From assembly GCA_041396905.1 (NCBI GenBank), contig JAWKXQ010000001.1, forward strand, positions 186,001-250,000: a stretch of 64,000 nt of DNA, given 5' to 3'. Of the stretch, positions 33,184 to 44,181 are shown in pieces. Source of the stretch: JACXVD01 sp020446665. Lineage in GTDB: Bacteria; Pseudomonadota; Alphaproteobacteria; Sphingomonadales; Sphingomonadaceae. A program made the position numbers and the translations under genes. Numbering within the stretch: position 1 is the first letter of the stretch; every line of letters starts with the position of its first letter. Below the pieces are notes generated by a model, which was not told the origin of the DNA, searched no databases, and saw only the letters and a program-made list of their open reading frames with translations.

Positions 33184-33575
33184 TGCGGCGGGAAGCCGTC
33201 GCTTCGCTGGCCGCGCTGGCGCTGCTGGCCATGCCCTGGCCCGGCGCAGTGGCGGCGCAAGAGGCTGCGCCGATGGAGCAGATCGACCCGGATTTGCGCT
33301 GCACCATCTGGTCGGGTGCCCTGTTGCAGCTGATGAGCGATGCTGAGGGCAAAGCGGGGATTACCGCTGCCTTCACCTTCTTCATGGGGCGTTTCGAAGG
33401 CCGAACGGGCGAAGCCATCGAACAGGCGATGACGCCAGAGCGGATCGAGCTGGTCACGGCTGACATGGGTGCATCGACTGAATTCTGCGCGGGCCAGATG
33501 AAGGTGCTGGGCGACCGGCTCAGCAATTTCGGGCGCGAATTGCAGCGCATGGATGATTCAGCGGAAGATCAGTGA
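33183..33575 (+). CDS. Hypothetical secreted protein after dnaN
   Basis: 130 residues. A signal peptide (MRREAVASLAALALLAMPWP to about residue 23, VAAQ) precedes a helical mature part with two cysteines (DLRCTIWSG and EFCAGQM), possibly disulfide-bonded. The ATG overlaps the dnaN stop by one base, so it is probably cotranscribed. The family is not recognised; similar short exported proteins occur in sphingomonads. It ends one base from the convergent gene. Confidence 0.7.
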   Translation: MRREAVASLAALALLAMPWPGAVAAQEAAPMEQIDPDLRCTIWSGALLQLMSDAEGKAGITAAFTFFMGRFEGRTGEAIEQAMTPERIELVTADMGASTEFCAGQMKVLGDRLSNFGRELQRMDDSAEDQ

Positions 33576-34298
33576 TCAAAGCGCGCCAGCAAGCTGCGCG
33601 ACTTTAGCTTCCTTCGTCCGCCCTTCGCAAAATTCCGCCATGCCGCGCAACAATGTGGCAAGCCGCTCGCTCTTGCCATAGGTCGGGGCATAGACGCTGC
33701 CGCGCTTGCCACCATCCGCACTGGCCGCCCAGAATTCGTAACTTGTTCCATCCATGATGATGGCGCTGATTTCGCCCTTTTCAAAAGGGCGGATGTCAGC
33801 GAGGCCTGACTGCCACGCCTGGATCAGGAGCTGCGCAGTCTCGCCACTGATCCGCCTGCTGCAGCGCCGCAGCGGCACATCGCGTGGATCGCGCGGCAGG
33901 CCGCGCATGATCTCGCGGATTTCCTTTCGCCGGGCCTTTTCCTGTTCGTCCGGCTCCACATCCACGCGCCTGATTGATCCATTGCCATACATTCCGGCGA
34001 GAATGTAGCGCCATAGATGTTCTTGTGGAGTGAGCACTTCGATCCGGTATCGGCCCCGCTTTTCATGCAGCGCAACGGATTTCTCGACTGTGAAACTCGG
34101 GATGATCGTACCGTTCAGGATCGCGCTGTCAGCATAGGCATCGTCAAAGGCGGCGCGCAACAGGGCGCTATATCCGCCCAATCCCTTGTTCGGGTCGGCA
34201 ATCGGTTCAAGATGTTCCTGCGCCAGACTTGCGGTGGGCATTGTGACCGCCGCCAGCATGGCAGCCAGCGCCGCCATCAGGTCACGAAGAGTGGTCAC
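33576..34298 (-). CDS. Hypothetical secreted protein (240 aa)
   Basis: Signal peptide (MTTLRDLMAALAAMLAAVTM with cleavage near SLAQ), then a soluble mature domain with FTVEKSVALHEKRGRYRIEV, LPRDPRDVPLRRC and a C-terminal MAEFCEGRTKEAKVAQ. No family is recognised. Its start overlaps the stop of the upstream ferredoxin-NADP reductase by ATGA, so it is in that operon, and its end abuts the convergent secreted-protein gene. Confidence 0.7.
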   Translation of the reverse strand: MTTLRDLMAALAAMLAAVTMPTASLAQEHLEPIADPNKGLGGYSALLRAAFDDAYADSAILNGTIIPSFTVEKSVALHEKRGRYRIEVLTPQEHLWRYILAGMYGNGSIRRVDVEPDEQEKARRKEIREIMRGLPRDPRDVPLRRCSRRISGETAQLLIQAWQSGLADIRPFEKGEISAIIMDGTSYEFWAASADGGKRGSVYAPTYGKSERLATLLRGMAEFCEGRTKEAKVAQLAGAL

Positions 34299-35611
34299 CG
34301 ACCCGCCCGGATCATGGCCTCGACATCAACGAATTTCTCGCGCGGGGCACCGTCGCGGGCGGCTTGCTCTTCGGCTTCCTCGATCTTCTTCCAATCGCGG
34401 AAGGTAACGACCTCCAGCTTGCGGGCGGCAGCTAGTTCATCGAACCAGGCGCGGCCTTTCTTGCTTCCTTTGCCGATCACACCGGTGTCGAAATCCGCGG
34501 CAATCTGGTCCACCACATTTGCGCCATCTGGTCGGTTGGTGCCGATCGTACCGCTGGGGCCTCGCCGTGCCCAGCCAACGCAATAGAGGCCATTGAGAAT
34601 GCGTCCCTCATCATTGGCAAAGCGCCCGGCGCGTTCGTCGAACGGGACATCGGGAATGGGGGAACTGCGATAACCGATACAGGCGATCACCAGATCGGCG
34701 GGTATGCGATAGGTTTCGCCCGTACCGATGGCGCGGCCAGCCTCCACCCTGGTCACTTCCACTTCGACTGCTTCGACCTTCCCCTCACCGATAAGAGCTT
34801 TCGGGCTGGCAAAGAAATCAAACGTGATTTCAATGTCTTTCTCTGCATGAATTGCTTCGGGAATGGCGGCGAAGCTGCGCAAATGCGTCACCGACTTGCG
34901 CAAGCCCGGCTCCAGCATCGCATCATCGCCTTCGTCGGGCAGGTCGCGCAGATCGACCCGCGGGCTGGCGCAGTTGAGATGGGCCAGCTCGCCCAACTCC
35001 TTTGGCGTCATCATGATCTGATGCGGCCCGCGCCGCCCGAGAATGGTGATGGATTGCAGCTGAGACTGGCATAGCGCGTCAAGCGCGTGAGCAACGATGT
35101 CGCTGCCTTCCAGTTCCTTGCGACATTTGGACAGGATCCGCGCCACATCCAGCGCGACATTGCCCATGCCGATTACCACTGCATTCTTGCCGGACAGGTC
35201 AGGATCGAGCTTTGCGAATTCCGGGTGGCCATTATACCAGCCAACAAAGGCCGCGCTGCCTATGACATTAGCCAGATCCGCACCGGGAATGCCGAGCTGC
35301 CGATCATGCGGGGCACCGGTGGCGAGGACGACCGCGTCATAACCCTGCTGCAATTCAGGGATGGTCACATCGCGGCCGACCATGACATTGCCGACAAAGC
35401 GGACATTCTCGGTCAACGCAGTCTTCTCGTAACGACGGGCCACGCCCTTGATCGACTGGTGATCGGGGGCCACGCCCGTGCGGATCAGACCATAGGGAAC
35501 CGGCAGGCAGTCAAACACGTCCACGCGGACATCATCGCCCCATTTCTTCTGCGCTGCTTCCGCAGTGTAATAGCCCGCAGGCCCGGAGCCGATGATAGCG
35601 ATATGCCGCAT
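34295..35611 (-). CDS. FAD-dependent ferredoxin/adrenodoxin-NADP+ reductase
   Basis: 438 residues. FAD-binding IIGSGPAGYYTAEAA is at the N terminus, VPYGLIRTGVAPDH is diagnostic of adrenodoxin-reductase/FprA proteins, VVIGMGNVALDVAR is the NADP Rossmann motif, and CIGYRS plus NGLYCVGWARRGPSG complete the FAD site. It passes electrons from NADPH to a ferredoxin, often for P450s or iron-sulfur assembly; no ferredoxin gene is nearby. It overlaps the secreted-protein gene downstream. The 153 bases upstream (35612-35764) separate it from the divergent c-di-GMP gene. Confidence 0.9.
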   Translation of the reverse strand: MRHIAIIGSGPAGYYTAEAAQKKWGDDVRVDVFDCLPVPYGLIRTGVAPDHQSIKGVARRYEKTALTENVRFVGNVMVGRDVTIPELQQGYDAVVLATGAPHDRQLGIPGADLANVIGSAAFVGWYNGHPEFAKLDPDLSGKNAVVIGMGNVALDVARILSKCRKELEGSDIVAHALDALCQSQLQSITILGRRGPHQIMMTPKELGELAHLNCASPRVDLRDLPDEGDDAMLEPGLRKSVTHLRSFAAIPEAIHAEKDIEITFDFFASPKALIGEGKVEAVEVEVTRVEAGRAIGTGETYRIPADLVIACIGYRSSPIPDVPFDERAGRFANDEGRILNGLYCVGWARRGPSGTIGTNRPDGANVVDQIAADFDTGVIGKGSKKGRAWFDELAAARKLEVVTFRDWKKIEEAEEQAARDGAPREKFVDVEAMIRAGR

Positions 35612-35764
35612 ATTTAACTCTCCCTTGGGGGAGGATGCTACGGACTTACCGCTAATTCAAGCGCAGAGCTGATCCTTGTCACCGGGCAGGTCAACCAACC
35701 TAAGTTCGCGAAATGTAGGACCGAATTAACCGTTTCTCAAAAGCATATCGGCATTAGGGCATGC

Positions 35765-38548
35765 ATGGGCGAAGCGCGAGCGATGAAAGCATCCACGCAA
35801 ATGGAACAGGAGGCTGCAGAACAGCGGCCTGTTCGGTCGCGCCTGCGCCAGTCGGAGCACGCTAACGCCCTGGAATCCCAAAAAGAATCGCCTGATCGCC
35901 AGACCTTGCGACAAGCCCGCCTTGATGACGAGCCCGAACGCCGTCAGGCGTCGCGCCGAAAGATGGCGCGCGATGACAAGTCGACCGATCAGATTGAAAT
36001 CACGGTAAACGACCTGGCCTATGCAATTCCCAGCAACTGGGGATTCATGGCGCTGTTCTTCGCCGCAGCCTATATTTTCGTCGGTCTGGTCAATTTCGCC
36101 ATGCCAACATTGCTGGTGGCCGGTACCGCCCTGGCCAGTATTGGTCTGGCCGCCACCGGAACATTTTTCGCCAGGCTGGAACGCACTGATCGCTTCTCTC
36201 AGGAAATGCGCTGGGCCATGCTCGTTCCCAGTGTATTCGCCCCCATGTTCCTGTGCGGCCTCACTTTCACAGTCTGGATGGTAGAAGGCGGATTGAGAGG
36301 CCAGTGGGCGATTGCGGCCATGGTCTGCATAAACTCTGTTTCCACCGCAATCATGAGCCGCCGTCTGATCGGCATGTTTGGCAGCATCATCGCATCCTGG
36401 GGGGCAGTGGTGTTCGGGCTGGGCGATGGCCATACCTATGGCGCCTTTGCCGCTGCCATGCTGGTCGCCACTCTGGTTGCCCGCTACCAGTCCCAGCTGG
36501 AGCATGAACGGCTGGAGGAAGAACAGAAGCAGGAACGCATCCGCAAACGCGCGGAAGGCATTCTGCAGGATTACGAAGATACGGGGCAGGGCTGGTTCTG
36601 GGAAACTGATCGTCGCGGCAATCTGACCTATATTTCCGATTCTGTGGCTGAGGCGATCGGGCAGAAAAAGACCGTGATTGTCGGGCGCCCCTTTGCCGAA
36701 TTGTTCGACCTGAACCATGAAAACCGGGAAGGGGAGCGCACGCTCAATTTCCACATGTCTGCGCGCAGTGCCTTTACCGAACAGGCGGTGAAGGCAGCGA
36801 CGAAGGAAGCTCGCTATTGGTCGATCAGCGGGCGGCCCGTTTACGACAGTTTCCATAATTATGTCGGCTTTCGCGGGTCCGGCACGGACCTGACTGAGAA
36901 AAAGCGCAGCCAGGAGCAGGCATCGCGCCTGGCCCATTACGATTCGCTGACCGGCCTTGCCAACCGGCACCAGATGTCGCTCTCGCTGGAAAAGATACTA
37001 TCGGCGCCGCAGCTGATGCAGCGCGAATGCTCTGTTTTCCTGCTCGATCTCGACCGCTTCAAACAGGTCAATGATACGCTGGGCCACCCGGCAGGGGACG
37101 CCTTGCTCAAGCAGGTGTCGCAGCGGCTGGAACGCGTCGTTGGCAAGCTGGGCCGTGTGGGCCGTTTGGGGGGTGATGAATTCCAGGTGATCATTCCTGG
37201 CCGCCAGGAACGTGACCGGTTGGCAGCACTGGCCCAGGAAATCATCCAGACCCTGTCACAACCCTATTCGATCGAAGGCCAGCGTGTGGTGATCGGTGCC
37301 TCGGTCGGCATTTCGATCTGCCCCGAACATGGCGACAACAGCGAAGCGATCATTCGTAACGCTGACCTTGCATTATATGCGGCCAAGGATGGCGGGCGCG
37401 GGCGCTACTTCTTCTATGCCGATGACCTGCACTCCGCCGCAGAAGAACGCTCCCAGCTGGAACAGGACCTGCGCGATGCGCTGACCGAAGGTGGGCTGGA
37501 ACTGCATTATCAGCCGGTCGTCAACACGACTTCGGAACAGATCACCGGCTTTGAAGCCCTGCTGCGCTGGAACCACCCGGTGCTGGGCTGGATTTCGCCG
37601 GAGAAATTCATCCCCATCGCTGAAGATACCGGTCTGATTGGCCCGCTTGGCGAATGGGCGATCCGTACGGCATGCGCAGACCTTGCAACATGGCCGGAAA
37701 AGGTGCGTTGTGCAGTTAACGTGTCACCGCTGCAATTCTCCAGTCCGCAATTGCCCGCAATCATTGCCCATGCCCTGGCCCAATCAGGGGTTGATCCTTC
37801 ACGGCTGGAGCTGGAGATTACCGAAACAGTCTTCCTCAATGACAATGAAGGTACAGACCAGATGTTCGCCGCGCTCAAGCAGATCGGCGTGCGGCTGGCA
37901 CTGGATGATTTCGGGACCGGCTATTCCTCGCTCGGCTATTTGAAGAAGGCGCCGTTCGACAAGATCAAGATCGACCAGAGCTTTGTGCGCGGGGCGACCG
38001 AACCGGGTAGCCGCAATGGCGCGATTATCGCCTCCCTTACCAGCCTGGCCCATGCGCTGGGCATGGATACGACGGCGGAAGGCGTGGAAACGCTGGACGA
38101 ACTGGACCTTGTGCGGATGCATGGGTGCAGTCATGTTCAGGGCTATATCTATGAAAAGCCGCTCTCCGCTGCGGATGCTACCAAGCGGCTGGAGACCGGG
38201 CTGACAGCAGTGGCACGCGGCCCGCGTTCGGCACGTGCTTCCCGCCAGACGATGCTGCGCAAGGTCGTGCTGGAACATGGCGGCCAGTATTACAACGGCA
38301 CCATCCGCAATATCTCCGTCACCGGTGCGCTGGTCGAAGGGCTGTGGAACGTGCCGGTTGGAACCATCTTCACCATTGCACTGTCCGATAGCCACATCGT
38401 CACCGCCACCAGCCGCTGGTGCCAGGACGATCGTATGGGGGTTGAATTTGCCAAACCGCTGGAACGCGACGCCAGCGGTACGATCATCGCTGTCGCTGGC
38501 GGCACAAATGGACCGGAAAAACGGTCTTTGAGGGTCGGAAATGAATAA
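35765..38548 (+). CDS. Membrane PAS-GGDEF-EAL protein with PilZ-like C terminus
   Basis: 927 residues. After a charged N-terminal tail of about 80 residues come several membrane helices (about 95-235), a coiled-coil linker and a PAS domain (GWFWETDRRGNLTYISD). The GGDEF domain has an intact GGDEF at 469-473. The EAL domain has FEALLRWNHP near 597, DDFGTGYSSLGYL and EGVETLDEL. The final 100 residues (YYNGTIRNISVTGALVEG) resemble PilZ. Both catalytic motifs are intact, so it may make or degrade c-di-GMP and sense it through the PilZ part. A cytoplasmic paralogue follows at 38655. An internal ATG at 35783 is an alternative start. Confidence 0.9.
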   Translation: MGEARAMKASTQMEQEAAEQRPVRSRLRQSEHANALESQKESPDRQTLRQARLDDEPERRQASRRKMARDDKSTDQIEITVNDLAYAIPSNWGFMALFFAAAYIFVGLVNFAMPTLLVAGTALASIGLAATGTFFARLERTDRFSQEMRWAMLVPSVFAPMFLCGLTFTVWMVEGGLRGQWAIAAMVCINSVSTAIMSRRLIGMFGSIIASWGAVVFGLGDGHTYGAFAAAMLVATLVARYQSQLEHERLEEEQKQERIRKRAEGILQDYEDTGQGWFWETDRRGNLTYISDSVAEAIGQKKTVIVGRPFAELFDLNHENREGERTLNFHMSARSAFTEQAVKAATKEARYWSISGRPVYDSFHNYVGFRGSGTDLTEKKRSQEQASRLAHYDSLTGLANRHQMSLSLEKILSAPQLMQRECSVFLLDLDRFKQVNDTLGHPAGDALLKQVSQRLERVVGKLGRVGRLGGDEFQVIIPGRQERDRLAALAQEIIQTLSQPYSIEGQRVVIGASVGISICPEHGDNSEAIIRNADLALYAAKDGGRGRYFFYADDLHSAAEERSQLEQDLRDALTEGGLELHYQPVVNTTSEQITGFEALLRWNHPVLGWISPEKFIPIAEDTGLIGPLGEWAIRTACADLATWPEKVRCAVNVSPLQFSSPQLPAIIAHALAQSGVDPSRLELEITETVFLNDNEGTDQMFAALKQIGVRLALDDFGTGYSSLGYLKKAPFDKIKIDQSFVRGATEPGSRNGAIIASLTSLAHALGMDTTAEGVETLDELDLVRMHGCSHVQGYIYEKPLSAADATKRLETGLTAVARGPRSARASRQTMLRKVVLEHGGQYYNGTIRNISVTGALVEGLWNVPVGTIFTIALSDSHIVTATSRWCQDDRMGVEFAKPLERDASGTIIAVAGGTNGPEKRSLRVGNE

Positions 38549-38654
38549 TAATGATGCGGCCTTTGAGGCAGCTTAACCATTCTTTCGTATGCAAACGATA
38601 GATGTGTTTCGGGCCGGAACAGGCCGGATGAAAAAGGAAGTCGGGTAAAGTAGC

Positions 38655-40868
38655 ATGTCGTTCGGTGGTCTGTTTTCCAAACGTGGAGAAGGTGCCTCAC
38701 CTGCTGCGGCTTCTGCCGACGGCATGGTTGTTGCTCCTGTCAATCGCGCGGATGCAAAACATCGGCTGCAATTGCTCGATCAATTTGAGGAAGCATGCCT
38801 TGGCTGGTTCTGGGCGACCAATGCTGAAGGCCGCCTGATCTACATTTCCGAAAGCGCTGCTCGAAAGCTGGGGGCAGAAGGCGGCCAGCTGATCGGTCGC
38901 GCGCTCTCATCCCTGTTCATTCTCGACCAGGATGACAGCGAGGAAAAGGCAGAACGACCGCTGGCATTCCTGCTGAGTGCCCGCAACTCCATCATGGACC
39001 TGCCGGTGCGTATCGCGATTGATGGCAGCGAAGTCTGGTGGTCGATCTCTGGCAAGCCGCAGCTTGATGAGGACGGGAATTTCCAGGGCTATCGCGGCAG
39101 CGCGAAAGATATCACCGCCGTGCGTGAATCGCAGCGTGATGCATCGCGTCTGGCGCAATATGATTCGCTGACAGGCCTTGCCAATCGTCACCGCATGACC
39201 AAGCGGCTGACCGCAACCCTGACCGCTTACAAGGCGGCCAAGCGCAGCTGCGCCTTGATGATGCTTGATCTTGACCGTTTCAAACAGGTCAATGACACGC
39301 TGGGCCATCCGGCGGGCGACGAACTGCTGAAGCAGGTGGCTCAGCGTTTGCAGCGGATCATCGGCAAAACAGGTGAAATCGGCCGTCTTGGCGGTGACGA
39401 ATTCCAGGTTATTCTGCCCGACATGGATGACCGCGGCGATCTGGGGGATCTGGCCGAGCGTGTGATCCAGATGGTTTCGCAGCCCTATTCGATTGATGGT
39501 AGCCGCGCGATTATCGGCACATCCGTGGGGATCGCGATTGCCCCCTATGATGGCCTCGACACGGAAGAGCTGGTGGGCGCGGCCGATCTGGCACTTTATG
39601 CCGCCAAGGGTGGCGGACGCGGCCAGTTCCGTTTCTATTCCGGTGAGCTCAAGGATGGTGCGCGCCTGCGCCGTCAGATCGAGGAAGATTTGCGCGATGC
39701 GCTGGAAGCAAACCAGCTGCAGATGCATTATCAGCCGGTCATCAAGACAGGCACGAACGCAGTTACGGCGCTGGAGGCGCTGATGCGTTGGGAACATCCC
39801 GAACGCGGCTGGATCAGCCCTGCGGATTTCATTCCGGTCGCCGAAGAGACGAACCTGATTACCGAGATCGGCCAGTTCGCCTTGCGCCAGGCCTGTATGG
39901 ATGCCGCACAATGGCCTGGGGATCTGCGGGTGGCGGTCAATGTCTCGGCCGTTCAGTTCATGTCCGAAAGCCTGCCCCATGTGGTGCGGCAAGCGCTCGC
40001 CGATAGTGGGCTGGATCCGCGCAGGCTGGAGCTGGAAATCACGGAATCGGTGTTCATCGGAGATGAAGTCTCCGCGCTGGACATGTTCAGTCAGCTCAAG
40101 AAGCTGGGCGTGCGGCTGGCGCTGGATGATTTCGGCACTGGCTATTCCTCGCTTGGCTATCTGCGCAATGCGCCGTTTGACAAGATCAAGATTGACCAGA
40201 GCTTCGTTCGCGGCCTGACCGAGCAGGATAATAATAACTCCGCCATTATCACCGCCATTACCAGCCTTGCCAAAGCGCTGAAAATGGAAGTGGTGGCAGA
40301 AGGGGTTGAAGCTCTGGATGAGCTGGAAATGCTGCACGAACTGGGTGTGTGCCACATTCAGGGCTTCGTCTTTTCCAAGGCTGTGCGTCAGTCTGAACTG
40401 GTCGAACGCTTTGCTGAACAGCAATTCGTGTGGGAACCGGAAGGACCGGCAAAGCATCGTGCGGAGCGCAAGACCGTGTTCCGCCGGATCGGCGTGATCC
40501 ATGAAGATCACCGATATGATGCAGTGATGCGTAACCTTTCACGCACTGGCGCCCGGATTGAGGGCCTGCTGCACGTGCCGCTGGGCACGCAATTGGTGCT
40601 GGATATGGGTGAAGGCCAGTTGGTGGTTGCAACCGTGCGCCGTTCTCATGAACATGCGCAGGGCCTGGAGTTTGAGACACAGCTGGTCAGCGATGGGGCT
40701 GGGGGGCTGTGCACACGCCACCGCATTTCGCCCTATGCTCTGGCGGCGGCAGGTATGCCGCTGGCGGCGCTGCCAGTGGGCGATTATCCTCTCGTTGGCG
40801 GCCATGTCGGCGCAGCGCCGAAGACCAAACCAGCCTTTATGCAGGTGGACCTTTCCAAGATGCGCTGA
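38655..40868 (+). CDS. Cytoplasmic PAS-GGDEF-EAL protein with PilZ-like C terminus
   Basis: 737 residues, closely related to the preceding protein but without membrane helices. The PAS domain (GWFWATNAEGRLIYISES) is followed by GGDEF at 246-250, an EAL domain (LEALMRWEHPERGW near 372, DDFGTGYSSLGYL, EGVEALDEL) and a PilZ-like end (AVMRNLSRTGARIEGLLHV). The c-di-GMP synthesis and hydrolysis motifs look intact. It starts 106 bases after its paralogue and probably arose by tandem duplication; loss or gain of the membrane module separates where the two act. Confidence 0.9.
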   Translation: MSFGGLFSKRGEGASPAAASADGMVVAPVNRADAKHRLQLLDQFEEACLGWFWATNAEGRLIYISESAARKLGAEGGQLIGRALSSLFILDQDDSEEKAERPLAFLLSARNSIMDLPVRIAIDGSEVWWSISGKPQLDEDGNFQGYRGSAKDITAVRESQRDASRLAQYDSLTGLANRHRMTKRLTATLTAYKAAKRSCALMMLDLDRFKQVNDTLGHPAGDELLKQVAQRLQRIIGKTGEIGRLGGDEFQVILPDMDDRGDLGDLAERVIQMVSQPYSIDGSRAIIGTSVGIAIAPYDGLDTEELVGAADLALYAAKGGGRGQFRFYSGELKDGARLRRQIEEDLRDALEANQLQMHYQPVIKTGTNAVTALEALMRWEHPERGWISPADFIPVAEETNLITEIGQFALRQACMDAAQWPGDLRVAVNVSAVQFMSESLPHVVRQALADSGLDPRRLELEITESVFIGDEVSALDMFSQLKKLGVRLALDDFGTGYSSLGYLRNAPFDKIKIDQSFVRGLTEQDNNNSAIITAITSLAKALKMEVVAEGVEALDELEMLHELGVCHIQGFVFSKAVRQSELVERFAEQQFVWEPEGPAKHRAERKTVFRRIGVIHEDHRYDAVMRNLSRTGARIEGLLHVPLGTQLVLDMGEGQLVVATVRRSHEHAQGLEFETQLVSDGAGGLCTRHRISPYALAAAGMPLAALPVGDYPLVGGHVGAAPKTKPAFMQVDLSKMR

Positions 40869-40977
40869 TGCGCCATCGTTCCGGGGTTCTTCAAGGGCTG
40901 CTGACATTCCAATCCAGTGCCGCTAAGGGGCGGGGCAAGCGCGTTTCTGCGCCTCTCCCTTCTTGGTGCCTGATTCA

Positions 40978-42795
<1,818 letters not shown>

Positions 42796-42801
42796 CTCCT
42801 T

Positions 42802-43218
42802 TCACCCACCATTCCACAGCGCATGCAGCGCGGGCAGCAAATGATCGCGGTGTTCCGCCGGGATGCGGGCGAGCAGGCTGGCTTCGAAGCTTTCGATCAC
42901 CGCCATGGCCTCGGCCAGTTTTGCGCTGCCCGCCGGGGTGAGGTTGAGGCCCTGTGACTTGCCATCGATCGGGCTGCGTTCGACCCAGCCGGCATCCTCC
43001 AGCCGCTTGAGCAGCGGGACCATATTGGCGCGCTGGATATCGAGCGTGCGGCCGATGGCGCTGGCGGTGCTGAGCGGGTTCGAATCGATCAGGATCAGCA
43101 CGCTGGCATCGACCTGGCGCAGCCCCAGATGGTCGAGCTTCCCGGCCAGCTCTGCCGTTGCCGCCGAGGCTGCGCGGCGTAGCAGATATCCCGGTTTGTC
43201 TCGCAACGTGTCGTCCAT
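42802..43218 (-). CDS. MarR family regulator, probable repressor of hydroxycinnamate genes
   Basis: 138 residues with a winged helix: STASAIGRTLDIQRANMVPL is the helix-turn-helix and LEDAGWVERSPIDGKSQGLN the wing. It is divergent from a hydroxycinnamoyl-CoA hydratase-lyase and a CoA ligase gene, with 91 bases between. In sphingomonads a MarR protein (FerC) represses the ferulate genes and is released by the hydroxycinnamoyl-CoA. The same role is inferred here from position and from the palindrome at 43251-43262. Confidence 0.87.
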   Translation of the reverse strand: MDDTLRDKPGYLLRRAASAATAELAGKLDHLGLRQVDASVLILIDSNPLSTASAIGRTLDIQRANMVPLLKRLEDAGWVERSPIDGKSQGLNLTPAGSAKLAEAMAVIESFEASLLARIPAEHRDHLLPALHALWNGG

Positions 43219-43240
43219 CGGGGCATGCTAGCGTTTGTTG

Positions 43241-43269
43241 TTGCACATAGCAATCCGGATTGTTATAGG
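43241..43269 (+). promoter_or_regulatory. Promoter of the hydroxycinnamate operon with MarR operator
   Basis: TTGCAC (43241-43246), a 17-base spacer and TATAGG (43264-43269) form a sigma70-like promoter. The spacer holds the perfect palindrome CAATCCGGATTG (43251-43262), well placed for a MarR dimer to block RNA polymerase. A second small inverted repeat, TTATA-GGA-TATAA (43263-43275), overlaps the -10 box. Confidence 0.6.
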
Positions 43270-43309
43270 ATATAACTATCAAACCTGTTCACCAAGGGAG
43301 CATAGCGCC

Positions 43310-44164
43310 ATGGCCAATTCCGCACCTGCCGATCGCCCGGAAGAAGATACTGTCCGTTTTGAAGTGAAGGACGATATTGCCTGGGTCTGGTTCAACCGCC
43401 CGGAAAAGCGCAATTGCATGAGCCCCAAGCTCTACCGCCGGATGAAGGCGGTGCTGGAAGAACTGGAATTCCGCGACGATGTGAAAGTGCTGGTGCTGAC
43501 CGGCGAGGGCGATGCGTGGTCCGCGGGCATGGATCTGAAGGAATATTTCCGCGAAACCGAAGCGCAGGGCCTGGGGGCAATCCGCAAGAGCCAGCGCGAA
43601 TCCTATGGCTGGTTCGAACGGCTGCGCTGGTATGAAAAGCCGACCGTGGCGATGATCAACGGCTGGTGCTTTGGCGGCGGCTATGGCCCGCTGTTCGGCT
43701 GTGACATCGCGATTGCGAGCGAGGACGCGCAGTTCGGCCTCTCCGAAATCAACTGGGGCATCCTGCCCGGCGGCGGCGCGTCGAAAGTGGCGCAGGAACT
43801 CATGCCCTTCCGCAAGGCGATGTATCACGCGATGATGGGGGAAAACCTCACCGGCAAGCAGGCCGAGGAACAGGGGCTGGTGACGGAAGCCGTGCCTGCC
43901 GACCAGTTGCAGGCCCGCGTTCTGGAAATCTGCAACGCCCTCAAGAAAAAGGATACGCATGCCCTGCGTGCAACCAAATGGACGATGCGGCGTATGGTCG
44001 ACATGACCTATGACAATGGCCTGGAATACCAGATCCGCGCGCAGGAAGCGCTGCACAGTTTCGGCGGCGCTGCGGCCCGCAAGGAAGCCACGCGGCAGTT
44101 CCTCGATGAAAAGAGCTTCAAGCCGGGCCTTGAAACCTTCGATACCTCCAAGGTGAAGGACTGA
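43310..44164 (+). CDS. ech: p-Hydroxycinnamoyl-CoA hydratase/lyase (feruloyl-CoA hydratase-lyase)
   Basis: 284 residues, crotonase fold. Strong agreement with HCHL/Ech: AWSAGMDLKEYFRE, MINGWCFGGGYGPL and FGLSEINWGILPGGG; E146 in LSEINWG corresponds to the catalytic glutamate of HCHL. It hydrates feruloyl-, caffeoyl- or p-coumaroyl-CoA and cleaves it to acetyl-CoA and the benzaldehyde (vanillin from ferulate). The start at 43310 is chosen for AAGGGAG upstream and family length. The ligase gene follows 17 bases on. No vanillin dehydrogenase gene is in the window. Confidence 0.92.
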   Translation: MANSAPADRPEEDTVRFEVKDDIAWVWFNRPEKRNCMSPKLYRRMKAVLEELEFRDDVKVLVLTGEGDAWSAGMDLKEYFRETEAQGLGAIRKSQRESYGWFERLRWYEKPTVAMINGWCFGGGYGPLFGCDIAIASEDAQFGLSEINWGILPGGGASKVAQELMPFRKAMYHAMMGENLTGKQAEEQGLVTEAVPADQLQARVLEICNALKKKDTHALRATKWTMRRMVDMTYDNGLEYQIRAQEALHSFGGAAARKEATRQFLDEKSFKPGLETFDTSKVKD

Positions 44165-44181
44165 CCCCGGGGACCGCACAG

